Positions 17,350 to 26,037 of a DNA stretch of 64,000 bases are shown in pieces. How positions within the stretch are numbered: position 1 is the stretch's first letter; each line of letters starts with the position of its first letter. The position numbers and the translations under genes were made by a program. The stretch is taken from NCBI GenBank assembly GCA_016721625.1, contig JADKHR010000001.1:558001-622000 (forward strand). The letters are read 5' to 3'. This DNA is from Elusimicrobiota bacterium. Its GTDB lineage: Bacteria; Elusimicrobiota; Elusimicrobia; FEN-1173. Under the pieces are notes generated by a model that had not been told where the DNA came from, did no database searches, and worked only from the letters and a program-made list of their open reading frames with translations.

Positions 17350-19368
17350 TCAGATCGATCGACGGAGGGTTCGAAGAAGGTCCTGGACGCGGACGGTTTC
17401 TTCTGCGGTGAGGGTGTGAGCGCCGAATCGGACCTGGTGGTAAAGTGCCGTGAGTCGACCGAGGGCGGAACCGGGGGGAGCGGCGAGGCGGGCCTGGAAC
17501 TCGGCGGGGGTCTCGGCGGGGGCGCGTGGGTAGCCGCGACGTTTCAGGTGGCGCAGAGCGTCGTTATAAAACTTAATTTTCGAATGGCGCGCCGCCGGTT
17601 TTCGTAACGAGCGTCGGCCCCATAAAACCGCGGCGGTCATAACCAAGGCGCCACCGAGGGCGCCGATCCAGAGCGCGCTTCCCGGGATCCGGCCCGTGCG
17701 CGACCCTTGGTTCCATTGACGTCGAAAGGATTGGAGGCCCCCCTCGATCCGTTGCGACGTGGACCACGCCCCTAGCGCCATGTCCTTTTGGGATTCCAAG
17801 TCGTAACCCAACACATGGACCGCCCAGAGAAAGTTGACATAGTCCAAACGTTCGCGCCAGCGGCGCCATAAACCTGGGGGGGCCGGAGCGTGGCGGTTGA
17901 CGGGCGTGGGATCGAACGGGGCCCAGAGATTCCCCACCCAGGCTTCGACCCAGGCGTGGGCGTCCTGGGCGCGGATCACAAAATAGCCCCCGTCCAGATT
18001 CCGCTCATGGGCGCGGAACCCCGTGACAATTCGGGCCGGGATCCCCTCCAAACGAAGCATTACCGCCAGGGCGCTGGCGAAATGTTCGCAATGCCCGCGT
18101 CGAACATCGAACAGAAAAGACTCCACCGGGTTTTCGCCGGTCACGGCCCCCTCTAAACTGTAGGTGAAATCCTGTTGGAGCCGCTGGGTCAGCCGTTTCG
18201 CGGTTGCCGCGGGAGGTTCCCGTTTCACCACCACGCGACCTGCGTAGGCCTTGACTCGGTCCCAATTCCCGCTGGGAAGGGCCAAGGACTTTTCGAGGAG
18301 CTCTGGGGAAGCCGTTTCCGTCCCCGGGATCGGATCGGAAAACACCGTGTAAGCCAATCGGCCGCGATGGTCCGCCGGTCGGGCCAACGTGCGGTCCTCC
18401 CCCGCGAAGATCCGCGGCAGGGACACCTCCAGACGGCGGGGCCAAGGCGCGGCGAAAAGCGTGCCGGAATCCACCGCCTCCAAATAGATCCTCTGCCGAC
18501 GAATGGCGCGGGGTCCGGGACCAGGGGCGGGCAGGGTGAACCGGTTTACCACCAGGCGCGGGCCGCGGAGAAGAACGGGAACGCCTTTTTCCGCCGTCCA
18601 ACGGACGCCGTCGAACCGGGTGAGGGTGGTGCCCCGAAGGTATCCGTCCCAGGGGGCGGGGGTTTCCACCCGAAGGACAACGCGCGGGTCTTGATATATT
18701 TCTCCCGCGCTCTGTAGATTAACGGACTCGGTGTAACCGGACCGGCGGAGGGGGCCGAGAAAGGTCCCTTGGAAAACCGCCGCCGACCACCGCGGAAAAA
18801 GAAGGAACATGAGAAACGACAGGACAAAAGCGGAAAACAGCGTCACCCCCGCTGTGCGGACCAGGGCCGGCATCATGGGACGGGGGTTGGCTTCTTCCCC
18901 TCGGGATTCCAAACCCGCGAGGGTGAAGAGGGCCAGCGTCACCGAGGCCATGACCGTATAGGCCAGGAAGGCCATCAGAAAACTAATGTTCAAGGAGAGG
19001 GAAGCCGCGGCCAGAAGAACGAAAAATGAAAGAGCCGTGATCTGGCGGAGGTCTTTGAGGTCTTTCACGAAGGCCCCCTTTGTTAATAGAAAAAGAACCA
19101 AAAAATCCGCGATGACCAGGAGGAACGGGTCCCGTCGGAAGAGGAGTCGCGCGAGGGTGAGAAGCAGGAGCGCCGTTGCGATCAAGGTTTGAATTCGGTC
19201 CGCCCGCGGAAGACGCCGCTTTTCCTCAGCGACAAAAAGGAAAATCCAGAGGAGCGGAAAAACAGCGGTACGCAGGGGATCCAGTTCCCGCGTGAGCACG
19301 AGGGCGGCCACGGCCACCCCGGCGAGCGTCCAAACAACCCGCCGCAGGAGCAATGACAGAGCCGTCAC
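17350..19368 (-). CDS. TgpA-type membrane transglutaminase-like protein
   Basis: This is about 672 residues. The N-terminal 200 residues hold about seven membrane helices (DUF3488 type). A periplasmic transglutaminase-like domain follows with the catalytic triad in RRGHCEHFASALAVMLR (Cys), AQDAHAWVEAWV (His) and APFDPTP (Asp). A further helix (ALWIGALGGALVMTAAVLW) and a DUF4129-like cytoplasmic tail complete the usual TgpA layout. GTG at 19368 is preferred because it overlaps the DUF58 stop by 4 nt; a TTG at 19389 is also in frame. The MoxR-DUF58-TgpA set is a widespread unit of unclear substrate. Confidence 0.9.
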   Translation of the reverse strand: MTALSLLLRRVVWTLAGVAVAALVLTRELDPLRTAVFPLLWIFLFVAEEKRRLPRADRIQTLIATALLLLTLARLLFRRDPFLLVIADFLVLFLLTKGAFVKDLKDLRQITALSFFVLLAAASLSLNISFLMAFLAYTVMASVTLALFTLAGLESRGEEANPRPMMPALVRTAGVTLFSAFVLSFLMFLLFPRWSAAVFQGTFLGPLRRSGYTESVNLQSAGEIYQDPRVVLRVETPAPWDGYLRGTTLTRFDGVRWTAEKGVPVLLRGPRLVVNRFTLPAPGPGPRAIRRQRIYLEAVDSGTLFAAPWPRRLEVSLPRIFAGEDRTLARPADHRGRLAYTVFSDPIPGTETASPELLEKSLALPSGNWDRVKAYAGRVVVKREPPAATAKRLTQRLQQDFTYSLEGAVTGENPVESFLFDVRRGHCEHFASALAVMLRLEGIPARIVTGFRAHERNLDGGYFVIRAQDAHAWVEAWVGNLWAPFDPTPVNRHAPAPPGLWRRWRERLDYVNFLWAVHVLGYDLESQKDMALGAWSTSQRIEGGLQSFRRQWNQGSRTGRIPGSALWIGALGGALVMTAAVLWGRRSLRKPAARHSKIKFYNDALRHLKRRGYPRAPAETPAEFQARLAAPPGSALGRLTALYHQVRFGAHTLTAEETVRVQDLLRTLRRSI

Positions 19369-20423
19369 CGTTTCCCCCAACGACGCCAAAGCGCTAAAAC
19401 GGAGAGGGCCCCGTCGACGGGGAGCGGCGCCGTCAACGCGTCGGGCTCAAAAAGGGCTAAACGGGTCAGAATCGCCCGACGAACGGACGGTCCCGACGCG
19501 GGGGGCACGACCCGATCCCCTTCCACGAGACCCACGGCGAACCCGGCGTCCCAGTGTCGCAGGGCGAGCGTGGCCGCAAAGGAAACGGCGTTTTCACGGT
19601 CCGCCAGGGAGAGATCCCCCCAATCCCGGGCGGCGCCCAGGTTAAGGATGAGCCGCCGATCGGTTTCCTGTTCCGTTTCCTGGACGATCAGCCGACCCCG
19701 ACGGGCGACGCTTTTCCAGGCCATTCGGCGGGGGCTGTCCCCCTGACGGAAATCCCGCAGTCCCCAAAACGTTTCTCCGGGCCCCCGGCGGGGAACCGAC
19801 CGGCGCGGGGCCCCGGAATCCGTCCATAGGGCCCCACGGGGGAACGGCAAGGGAGCGGGGAAAACAACGTGGTCCTCCCGGGGCGTCAGACGGAGTGATT
19901 TTTCAAAAAAACCGAAGGGGAAGGAGGTCCCCACGCGGATTTCCAGGAGGGTCCAGCGGCCTCGGCGGTCGGGGTGGAAAAACATGTCCCGCGAACGTTG
20001 ACCCTTCGGCGGGATAAAGAGGATCACGGACGGACTGGATTCACGGTCGGGGACCCCAGCCCGGCCGAACCGGACCCAGACTTTCAGACCCAGCAGGGGA
20101 CGCGCCGACCGGTTTTTCAGGATGAACCGGACCGGCGCGGGCCGTCCAGCGAAAAGGTCCGCTGGGATCAAATGATCCACGACCACGGCCCGAAGCATGG
20201 ATTCGGAAACGAGTCCCGAGGCCAGAATAAGTCCCAGGAGCAGACCAAAAATAACGTAGAGGAGATTGTTCCCCGTGTTCATGGCCGCGAACCCGATTCC
20301 CAGAGCCAGAAGGATCACCTGGCCCCCCAGCCGCGTGATCCGCAGAACCCGCGGCGGACGCCAACGTTCACGGAAACGGCGCCAGGCCCCCCGCCATCGG
20401 TCGCCGGTAATCGGCGGGATCAA
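19365..20423 (-). CDS. DUF58 domain protein
   Basis: This 352-residue protein has two N-terminal helices (VILLALGIGFAAMNTGNNLL and YVIFGLLLGLILASGLV) and the DUF58 core GETFWGLRDFRQGDSPRRMA, continuing WKSVARRGRLIVQETEQE, followed by a von Willebrand-like fold segment. DUF58 proteins act with MoxR ATPases. It overlaps moxR upstream and the transglutaminase gene downstream by 4 nt each, so the three are translationally coupled. Confidence 0.92.
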   Translation of the reverse strand: MIPPITGDRWRGAWRRFRERWRPPRVLRITRLGGQVILLALGIGFAAMNTGNNLLYVIFGLLLGLILASGLVSESMLRAVVVDHLIPADLFAGRPAPVRFILKNRSARPLLGLKVWVRFGRAGVPDRESSPSVILFIPPKGQRSRDMFFHPDRRGRWTLLEIRVGTSFPFGFFEKSLRLTPREDHVVFPAPLPFPRGALWTDSGAPRRSVPRRGPGETFWGLRDFRQGDSPRRMAWKSVARRGRLIVQETEQETDRRLILNLGAARDWGDLSLADRENAVSFAATLALRHWDAGFAVGLVEGDRVVPPASGPSVRRAILTRLALFEPDALTAPLPVDGALSVLALWRRWGKR

Positions 20424-21349
20424 AGAGGAACCGGCACCCGGGCCAACAATTCTTCCACCACGCGCCGGGCGGCTTCGCTTTCAGGCTCGCCGTCCGATCC
20501 GCGAGGAACCACCCGGTGGGCCAGGACGGCCACAGCCAGGGATTTGATGTCATCGGCCAACACGTAGTCCCGGCCTTCCAGGAAAGCGTTGGCCTGGGCG
20601 GAACGGCGAAGGGCGAGGGCGCCCCGCGGACTGGCCCCCAGTTCCAAGAAAGGGGATTCGCGGGTTTCTCTGACCAGGGCCAGGACATATTCGTCCAAGG
20701 CCGGATCCACGCGGACGGCCCGGACTGATTCGATTCCTTTCCGCATGAGCACGGCGTCCGCGACGGGGGCGAGCCGCTCGGCCGCCTGGGCATCGATGCC
20801 GTTGCGAAGAATTTCCAGTTCGTGGGCGGGGTCCGGGTATCCCATCGTCACCCGCATCAAGAACCTGTCTTTTTGGGATTCCGGCAAGGGGAATGTTCCG
20901 TGATGCTCGTGGGGGTTTTGGGTGGCGATGACAAAAAAAGGGTGGGGCAGAGGGCGGGTGGTTTGGTCCGTGGTCACTTGGCGCTCGCTCATGGCTTCCA
21001 GCAAAGCGCTTTGGGTTTTGGGGGAGGACCGGTTGATTTCGTCCGCCAACACAACGTTATGAAAAATCGGTCCGGGCTTGAATTCGAAAGATTGGTCCCG
21101 CGGATTAAAGACGGAAACGCCCAGGATGTCGGTGGGGAGCAGATCGGCCGTGAATTGGATGCGCTGAAGGGAAAGGCCCAGCGTTTTGGCGAGAGAGAGG
21201 GCCAAAATCGTTTTCCCCACGCCGGGGACATCTTCGATGAGGAGATGCCCCTCCGCGAACACGCAGGCCAAGGCCTGGCGCACCACGCGGTCTTTCCCCC
21301 GAACGACGGAGGTGATGCGATTTTCCAACTCTTTAACGGAATCGGTCAT
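20420..21349 (-). CDS. MoxR-family AAA+ ATPase
   Basis: This 309-residue protein shows Walker A in EDVPGVGKTILALSLAKTLG (about residue 40), Walker B in VVLADEINRSSPKTQSALLE (about residue 105), sensor 1 in FVIATQNP, the arginine finger region in LPESQKDRFLMRV, and a C-terminal lid with SPRGALALRRSAQANAFLEG. MoxR proteins act as chaperones for metal or complex insertion, usually with von Willebrand-type partners such as the DUF58 product next to it. The start at 21349 is set by GAGAGGA 5 nt upstream. Confidence 0.94.
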   Translation of the reverse strand: MTDSVKELENRITSVVRGKDRVVRQALACVFAEGHLLIEDVPGVGKTILALSLAKTLGLSLQRIQFTADLLPTDILGVSVFNPRDQSFEFKPGPIFHNVVLADEINRSSPKTQSALLEAMSERQVTTDQTTRPLPHPFFVIATQNPHEHHGTFPLPESQKDRFLMRVTMGYPDPAHELEILRNGIDAQAAERLAPVADAVLMRKGIESVRAVRVDPALDEYVLALVRETRESPFLELGASPRGALALRRSAQANAFLEGRDYVLADDIKSLAVAVLAHRVVPRGSDGEPESEAARRVVEELLARVPVPL

Positions 21350-22044
21350 GGCGGTCCTCTCTGACAACAACGGAGCCGGATTTTTGTTCCCGGACACTCT
21401 ATTCCTTTGGCCAGTTGATCCAACGACAAGGAGTATCGAATTTCATTTAGCTCACCAGCGGGTTTCGACTCCGGATTCAACGAGGGTCACCGGCGACGGT
21501 TCAGAGTCGAGACGGGACGGGATACGCCCGCAAACACCGTCAGCGGTTCCATCCGCCAGTCCGCCCGCAGGGCGGCGTCCACCCATCGCCACGTAGGGTC
21601 TTCCCCCTCTCGCGCGGCGTTCCGAACGGACCAGGACTAGGACTAGGGGACGGAGACAACTAATCAATTAAGTAGCTCCCGCGACTCCGGACGGTCATTC
21701 AGCCATTGTTCGCCTCGTTCCCGCACCTTGCTGGCGGCCGCGGGAAACATGCGGGTGGCCTCGCTCATTCCCTTTGCGGTCCGCCCAAATTATTCCACCC
21801 CCACGTTCATTCATTATCAATTCAAGAAACAAGACCGGCCCCCATTCCGTCTCTCACCACCCCCGCTCCCGGGCTCGTCGAGAGAGGGCGCTGAAGGCTT
21901 TTTTATCTGAGCCAGAGCCGGGAAAGGTTCGCAGGCCGATGGTTCCCAAAAATTCTAAAAAAGCAGGCGAGCTAATCCCCTAATTTAGGCTGGCCACCAC
22001 CGCCGGGTCCAAATCGGTCATGAAGGTGAAAGAAACAAGGTAAT
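21350..22044. other. 695-nt intergenic region with RAYT relic
   Basis: 21350-21645 has no gene that I can support and must hold the moxR promoter. 21646-21805 is a relic of a RAYT element, listed separately. 21806-22044 shows only a Pro/Arg-coding spurious frame and low-complexity stretches. Confidence 0.55.
21646..21805 (-). pseudogene. Relic of RAYT element end (TIR plus last ~45 codons)
   Basis: This segment is about 85-90% identical by eye to 22045-22203. It opens with the same inverted-repeat end (GGGGACGGAGACAACTAATC), then the reverse complement of the RAYT stop and C-terminal codons (TCATTCAGCCATTGTTCGCC, TTGCTGGCGGCCGC, GCGGGTGGCCTCGCTCATTC). The similarity stops at about 21805 after TTATTCCACCCC. 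Only the 3' end of the transposase gene remains. Confidence 0.8.
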
Positions 22045-23119
22045 GGGGACGGAGGCAACTAATCAATTAAGTAGCTCCCGCCACGCCGGATGGTCATTCA
22101 GCAATTGTTCGCCTCGTTCCCGCGCCTTGCTGGCGGCCGCCGGGGACATGCGGGTGGCCTCGCTCATGCCCTTTACGGTCCGACCAAAGTATTCCACCCC
22201 AAGTAGATCAACGCCGACTTGGCCCGGGAGACCTCCGCGGTCCGACCCCGCGAAAAAAGTGCTCGTTCGGGAATCCCGGCCTTTTTCGCCACCGCCAACG
22301 CCATCGTTCGAAGGTCCTTCCCTTCCCGCCGCAGTGTGTTTTTCGCCTTCAACTTGGCTTCCGTGTCCTTCAATACCTGCGTGACAAAATCCCCTTCCCC
22401 TAATACCCGAGAATCGCCCTGTTGCCGGTCCCCTTCCCTCCGCGCTTGCATGACCGCCTGCACGCCTCCCAGGCTCCGCAAAAGGCCACCTCCCACCAAT
22501 TCCGGTCGACGTCCCTGGTCTTTCCCCTCCTCCATGAACCTCCGATACCGCCCCCGCGAACCAAAACAATCCAAAACCGATCCCGTCGCCTGCCAGGGCC
22601 GTGAAATCCTTCCCAAAAGGGCGCTGTGTCCACAGTAAGGATATTGATCCAACTCCGAAAGGGTTTTCACTACCCCCGCGCGCAGTGGGTTTAAATGAAT
22701 GTATCGAACCAATTCCGTGAAGTAGGGATCTTGCTGGCAGACGATCGACTTAAAGCGGTTTTGAAAGAGATATCCGGAGCGCTTGTGCCGCGCATTAAAT
22801 GCCACCGCATACCCCGACATCAGGCGCCGCATAAACCGGGAGAGACCTCCGGAACCCGTCCGAATCAAGAAATGAAAATGGTTGGGCATGAGCGCCCAGG
22901 CCAAGATTTGGTTCGGACTCTTCTCCAACGACGTTTCGACGCGGGAGAGGAAATCTTCGTAATCCGACTTCCCGGTGAAAATCACGCGTCGTTCCAAACC
23001 ACGCGCGATCACATGGTGAAACAACCCAGGGGCATCCAGCCGGGCTTGTCGGGGCATGCTCTTACGGTATCAAAAGACCAGCGCGCTATCAACAAAGTTG
23101 ATTAGTTGTCTCCGTCCCC
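22045..23119 (-). mobile_element. RAYT transposon with 22-bp perfect inverted ends
   Basis: The left end at 22045-22066 (GGGGACGGAGGCAACTAATC...) and the right end at 23098-23119 are inverted repeats over 22 nt with one difference. The relic at 21646 matches the right end exactly. The element is about 1075 bp and carries only the transposase gene, whose stop codon lies inside the left end. IS200/RAYT-type HUH transposases normally act on hairpins rather than classical TIRs, so these ends may be the recognition sites themselves. Confidence 0.8.
22063..23057 (-). CDS. REP-associated tyrosine transposase (RAYT), one frameshift
   Basis: This Y1 HUH transposase begins MPRQARLDAPGLFHHVIARG, typical of the RAYT/DUF1568 clade. 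The HUH metal site is MPNHFHFLIRTG (about residue 82), and the nucleophilic Tyr is in VRYIHLNPLRAGVV (about residue 135). A basic C-terminal half ends in a helix-turn-helix-like region (MALAVAKKAGIPERALF). At CCCC 22197-22200 one base is missing. Restoring it continues IYLGVEYFGRTVKGMSEAT to RELLN and a stop at 22063. RAYTs mobilise REP/REPIN sequences, and GTAG-REP doublets are scattered through this window. Confidence 0.88.
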
Positions 23120-23526
23120 TAATTTTTCTCGGACTATCTGGAAAACCTGCTCTTTAAGGTCAAAAATCAAACCCAATGTGTTAACTCGACGGGATTAGAA
23201 CCTTTACAACCAAAAGTGGATTTTTCAGTTCAAAACGTCCAAAACCATTTAAAAGGCATTTTGAGAATATGCGCGCGCAAACCCGGGATTGAAAAAAGCC
23301 TGGCGGTTCGAGGGCACATTCAAGAGATCCGTTATTCCAAAGAGAGAGTGTGTGTGGACGTCCGAATTGGCCGCCCGCCCGTCGGTGAATCGAGTTTCGG
23401 ACAGACGTCCTCCGCCGCGACTCTTTCCGTTGTGCCTTCCTCTTTTTCGTCCCCTGAAATAAGGAAAGGGCCTGTCCGCAAATCGCAGACAGACCCTTTT
23501 CCTCAGTTTGACGCTTTCGTAAATGG
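23120..23526. other. 407-nt intergenic region
   Basis: I see no gene here apart from the terminator at 23468-23500. Weak reading frames on both strands lack coding character. The AT content is a little higher at 23120-23260 than in the surroundings. Confidence 0.5.
23468..23500 (-). terminator. Rho-independent terminator of tRNA-Asp
   Basis: On the minus strand GGGTCTGTCTGC, loop GATTT, GCGGACAGGCCC forms a 12-bp stem (with G-U pairs) followed by TTTCCTTATTT. It lies 27-60 nt downstream of the tRNA-Asp 3' end. Confidence 0.75.
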
Positions 23527-23601
23527 CGGGGTCGACGGGATTTGAACCCGCGGTCTCCGCCTTGACAGGGCGGCGTGTTAACCGAGCTACACCACGACCC
23601 C
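23527..23601 (-). tRNA. tRNA-Asp (GTC)
   Basis: The minus strand folds into a complete cloverleaf: acceptor GGGGTCG/CGACCCC with discriminator G; D-arm GTGTAGCTCGGTTAACAC; anticodon stem-loop CCGCCCTGTCAAGGCGG with anticodon GTC; and T-arm CGCGGGTTCAAATCCCG. CCA is not encoded. Confidence 0.97.
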
Positions 23602-23721
23602 AAAATGGGACAAAAAAAACGTGGCACAGGCCACGTGTCTCGAAGAGTTTACCAAAATACCATGGCCAAATCAAAATTTTGGTGGCGCTGGGGGGTAGAT
23701 GTATTTACTAATATTAGCCTT

Positions 23722-24354
23722 ATGAACTTGGCGCGGAGATTCGTTTTATTGTTTGTTTTGGTGGGGATGGCGGTGGGTGAGGGTTGGGCGGATGATATTT
23801 CTCAAGTGGAGAGGGCAATTGAGACTTGGGATCGGGGGCTTTTAAGTGAGGCCCTCGTTGGTCTCGATGCTCGGGCGAAGGGTTCCCCTCAGGATGCGCG
23901 GGTGGCCTATTGGCAGAGCGTGGGGGCCTTTCATACGGTTTTGATGGATAAGCCCTCGGACGATGTTATTGCGTCTGTTTTGGAAACGGTTCGGAGGGCT
24001 TATCAGCTGGACCCCGCCCAACGGGAAATCAATGCCATGCTGTGCGTGTTGTATGGCATGCGGATACAGGCCAACAAGATGCGCGCGGTTTGGTTGGGAC
24101 CCCGGGTGATGAGTCACAGCAAAATAGCCTTGGCGTCGCCGGAAAACCCCCGGGCGGTTTATTTGGTGGCCACGTGCCGGTACTATGGGGGGCGGGGAAA
24201 GAAGGATTTTGAAGAGGCTTTGCGGTTGTTGAACCGGGCGGAGGGGTTGTTTGATGTTGAAAGCCATCAGCCTCCTTCAGAATCAGAACCCCGGTGGGGG
24301 CGCGGGGAGTGTTTGCGGTTTATTAAAATAGTGTCGGACAAATTGGGGCGATGA
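23722..24354 (+). CDS. Secreted TPR-like protein
   Basis: From the ATG at 23722 this is 210 residues, with a signal peptide (FVLLFVLVGMAVGEGWA) and helical repeats resembling degenerate TPRs (AIETWDRGLLSEALVGLDAR, VRRAYQLDPAQREINAMLCV, ARAVYLVATCRYYGG..EEALRLLNRAEGLF). The function is unknown. It converges on crtO, and their 3' ends overlap by 32 nt (24323-24354), so each stop codon lies within the other's coding strand. An in-frame extension upstream runs through the tRNA and is not real. Confidence 0.75.
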   Translation: MNLARRFVLLFVLVGMAVGEGWADDISQVERAIETWDRGLLSEALVGLDARAKGSPQDARVAYWQSVGAFHTVLMDKPSDDVIASVLETVRRAYQLDPAQREINAMLCVLYGMRIQANKMRAVWLGPRVMSHSKIALASPENPRAVYLVATCRYYGGRGKKDFEEALRLLNRAEGLFDVESHQPPSESEPRWGRGECLRFIKIVSDKLGR

Positions 24355-24814
24355 GGCGGGTGAGGCGGAGGCGGTTGTAGCGTTGGACGAGGATGCAGGG
24401 GAGGTTGCCTAAAATTCCGTAGGCCACCATGAGGCCGCCGACCCAGGGGCGGTTCCATAGGAAAAAGAGCGGGGACGCACACATTCCGATCCAATGGGAC
24501 AGTTCACCGCGGCAGGTTTCCAAGATAAAACGCTTTAGAAAATCCGGTGATCTGGAAGAAAGAGAACTTTTTTGGAATCCGCCTTTAAACCAGGGGCCGG
24601 CGTCGGGCAGGTGATCTTTCCAGGATTTTATGAGGAGAGCTTCATAGGTCCGACCGCCGCGCTCCCAATTTCTCTCCCGAAACAGCCAAGCCGTTGGGTT
24701 GAACTTTTGACCGTCGAGCGAGACCATTAATTTCGAGACGCCCAGTTGGATCAGGAGCCAGGCCGCCACGTCCAAGGCCAGCGTGACGGGCAGGGGAAAA
24801 AAGAAAATCCTCAT
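24323..24814 (-). CDS. crtO: CrtO-type acyltransferase (glycosyl-4,4'-diaponeurosporenoate acyltransferase)
   Basis: This 163-residue integral membrane protein matches the CrtO family: FNPTAWLFRERNWERGGRTY near the N-terminus, then the YEALLIKSWKDHLPD segment, helix MVAYGILGNLPCILVQRYNR and RLRLTRL at the C-terminus. NLPCIxxQRYNR is the family signature. In staphyloxanthin synthesis CrtO adds a fatty acid to C6 of the glucose on glycosyl-diaponeurosporenoate. Its ATG overlaps the crtQ stop by 4 nt. It is the last gene of the carotenoid cluster. Confidence 0.87.
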   Translation of the reverse strand: MRIFFFPLPVTLALDVAAWLLIQLGVSKLMVSLDGQKFNPTAWLFRERNWERGGRTYEALLIKSWKDHLPDAGPWFKGGFQKSSLSSRSPDFLKRFILETCRGELSHWIGMCASPLFFLWNRPWVGGLMVAYGILGNLPCILVQRYNRLRLTRLIAPICPTLF

Positions 24815-25900
24815 TGGTTCGTTCGACCTTTCCAGACCAACGGTTGACGAAACACCAGGGCCGTGAGCGATCGGAGAAAGACAACAACAAAGTACAGGGC
24901 GGCAACGGGATAGAAGACGGCGGTGGATAAGCGAAAACCTCCGATTCGCTTAAGCCATCCATATATTTGAACGGCAAAAAAGTGTAGCCGAGGGCGGCCC
25001 ACAGCAACGCGACCGTGTCCCAATGAACCAGAGCCGAGATGAGCGCCCTGGTCGCTCCCAAGGCCCCCCCAACCACAAGCTCCAGCAAATCCAAATAAAA
25101 AGCGGCGTGCCTTTTCCGCCCATGGCGAAAGATTTGGCCCACCCCGCCGTCATTTCTCCCAGCCCGCCGGCGTACATGCGGAATTCGACTGAGCCTTTCC
25201 CCCCATAACAGGCCATGGGAATGCCCTGCTTATCGAAATGTTCGGCCAGGTCGAAGTTTTCCACCCAGCGGTCTTTCACAGGCTCGTATCCTCCCACACG
25301 CAAAAACGTTTCTTTGTTAACAGCCAACACGGGGCCAAAAAGCCGTTTGTGTTTTGACCTGGGGCCGCGAAAAGTGAATGCGTTGGAGGCCGCCGCTTGG
25401 ACCAGATTAAAAAAGGCGGAGAGGTCTTCGACCATACGAATGGTGCGGTGGTAGGGCAAAATCGAAACGGCGCCGTTTGATTTTTGGCAGGCCGCTAGGA
25501 TTTGTCCAAGGGCGGTCCGCCGTAGAGTCACATCGGCGTCTAAAAATAAAATCCATTTTCCCTGGGCGGCATGGCCGCCCTGGTGGCAGGCCCAGGTTTT
25601 CCCCCGCCAGCCTTTGGGCAATGGGGCGGAGGCGATCACTTGGGCGCCCAGGGATCCGGCCAGCGCGGCGGTGTCGTCGGTAGAGTGGTCGTCGACCACC
25701 AGGATTTCGAGCGGGGGGTGGGATTGGTCTTTGAGCGAAGATAAAAGCAAAGGCAAACGTTCGGATTCGTTTCGGGCGGGGATAACGACAGAAAGAGTTT
25801 CTTCCCCCGAATCATCCCCGGGTTTGGGGAGGGTGGCGATGCGCCAGAGGATAAGATAACCGGCTAGACAGCAGAAGAGGTGGATAAAGAAGGTGATCAT
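24811..25900 (-). CDS. crtQ: CrtQ-type carotenoid glycosyltransferase, GT2 (two frameshifts)
   Basis: This membrane GT2 enzyme glucosylates 4,4'-diaponeurosporenoate in the staphyloxanthin pathway. After one N-terminal helix it has SVVIPARNESERLPLLLSSL, EILVVDDHSTDDTAALA, LPKGWRGKTWACHQG, KWILFLDADVTLRR (DxD) and RVGGYEPVKDRWVENFDLAE, all typical of CrtQ. The frame breaks near AAAAA 25097-25101 and again at AAAAAA 24976-24981. Bridging one lost base at each recovers hydrophobic helices (LVVGGALGATRALISALVHW; GYTFFAVQIYGWLKRIGGF; FYPVAALYFVVVFLRSLTAL) and a stop coupled to crtO. Full length is about 363 residues. Confidence 0.83.
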
Positions 25901-26037
25901 TTTAATTGGTGTCTTTTCATGTAATGGTTAACAAGGGCCTCAGATTAATTATAACGGCAAATCGAACTGCACCCTCTCCCCGGCCCTCTACCGCGAGCGG
26001 GAGAGGGAGAAAAACAGAGAATTGGGTTTTTGATGAA
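25901..26037. repeat. Spacer with CCCTCTCCC palindrome
   Basis: Between crtP and crtQ, CCCTCTCCC (25972-25980) pairs with GGGAGAGGG (25999-26007) across an 18-nt loop. The same palindrome type occurs at 42096, about 43178 and 53577. It could act as an intercistronic stabiliser or terminator. Confidence 0.6.

Noticed and set aside
23181..23711. Small frames around the tRNA-Asp/terminator region
   Set aside because: They cross the tRNA and its terminator and show no coding features.
23575..23721. N-terminal extension of the TPR-like protein through the tRNA-Asp gene
   Set aside because: It would translate a tRNA; a signal peptide starts at the internal ATG at 23722.
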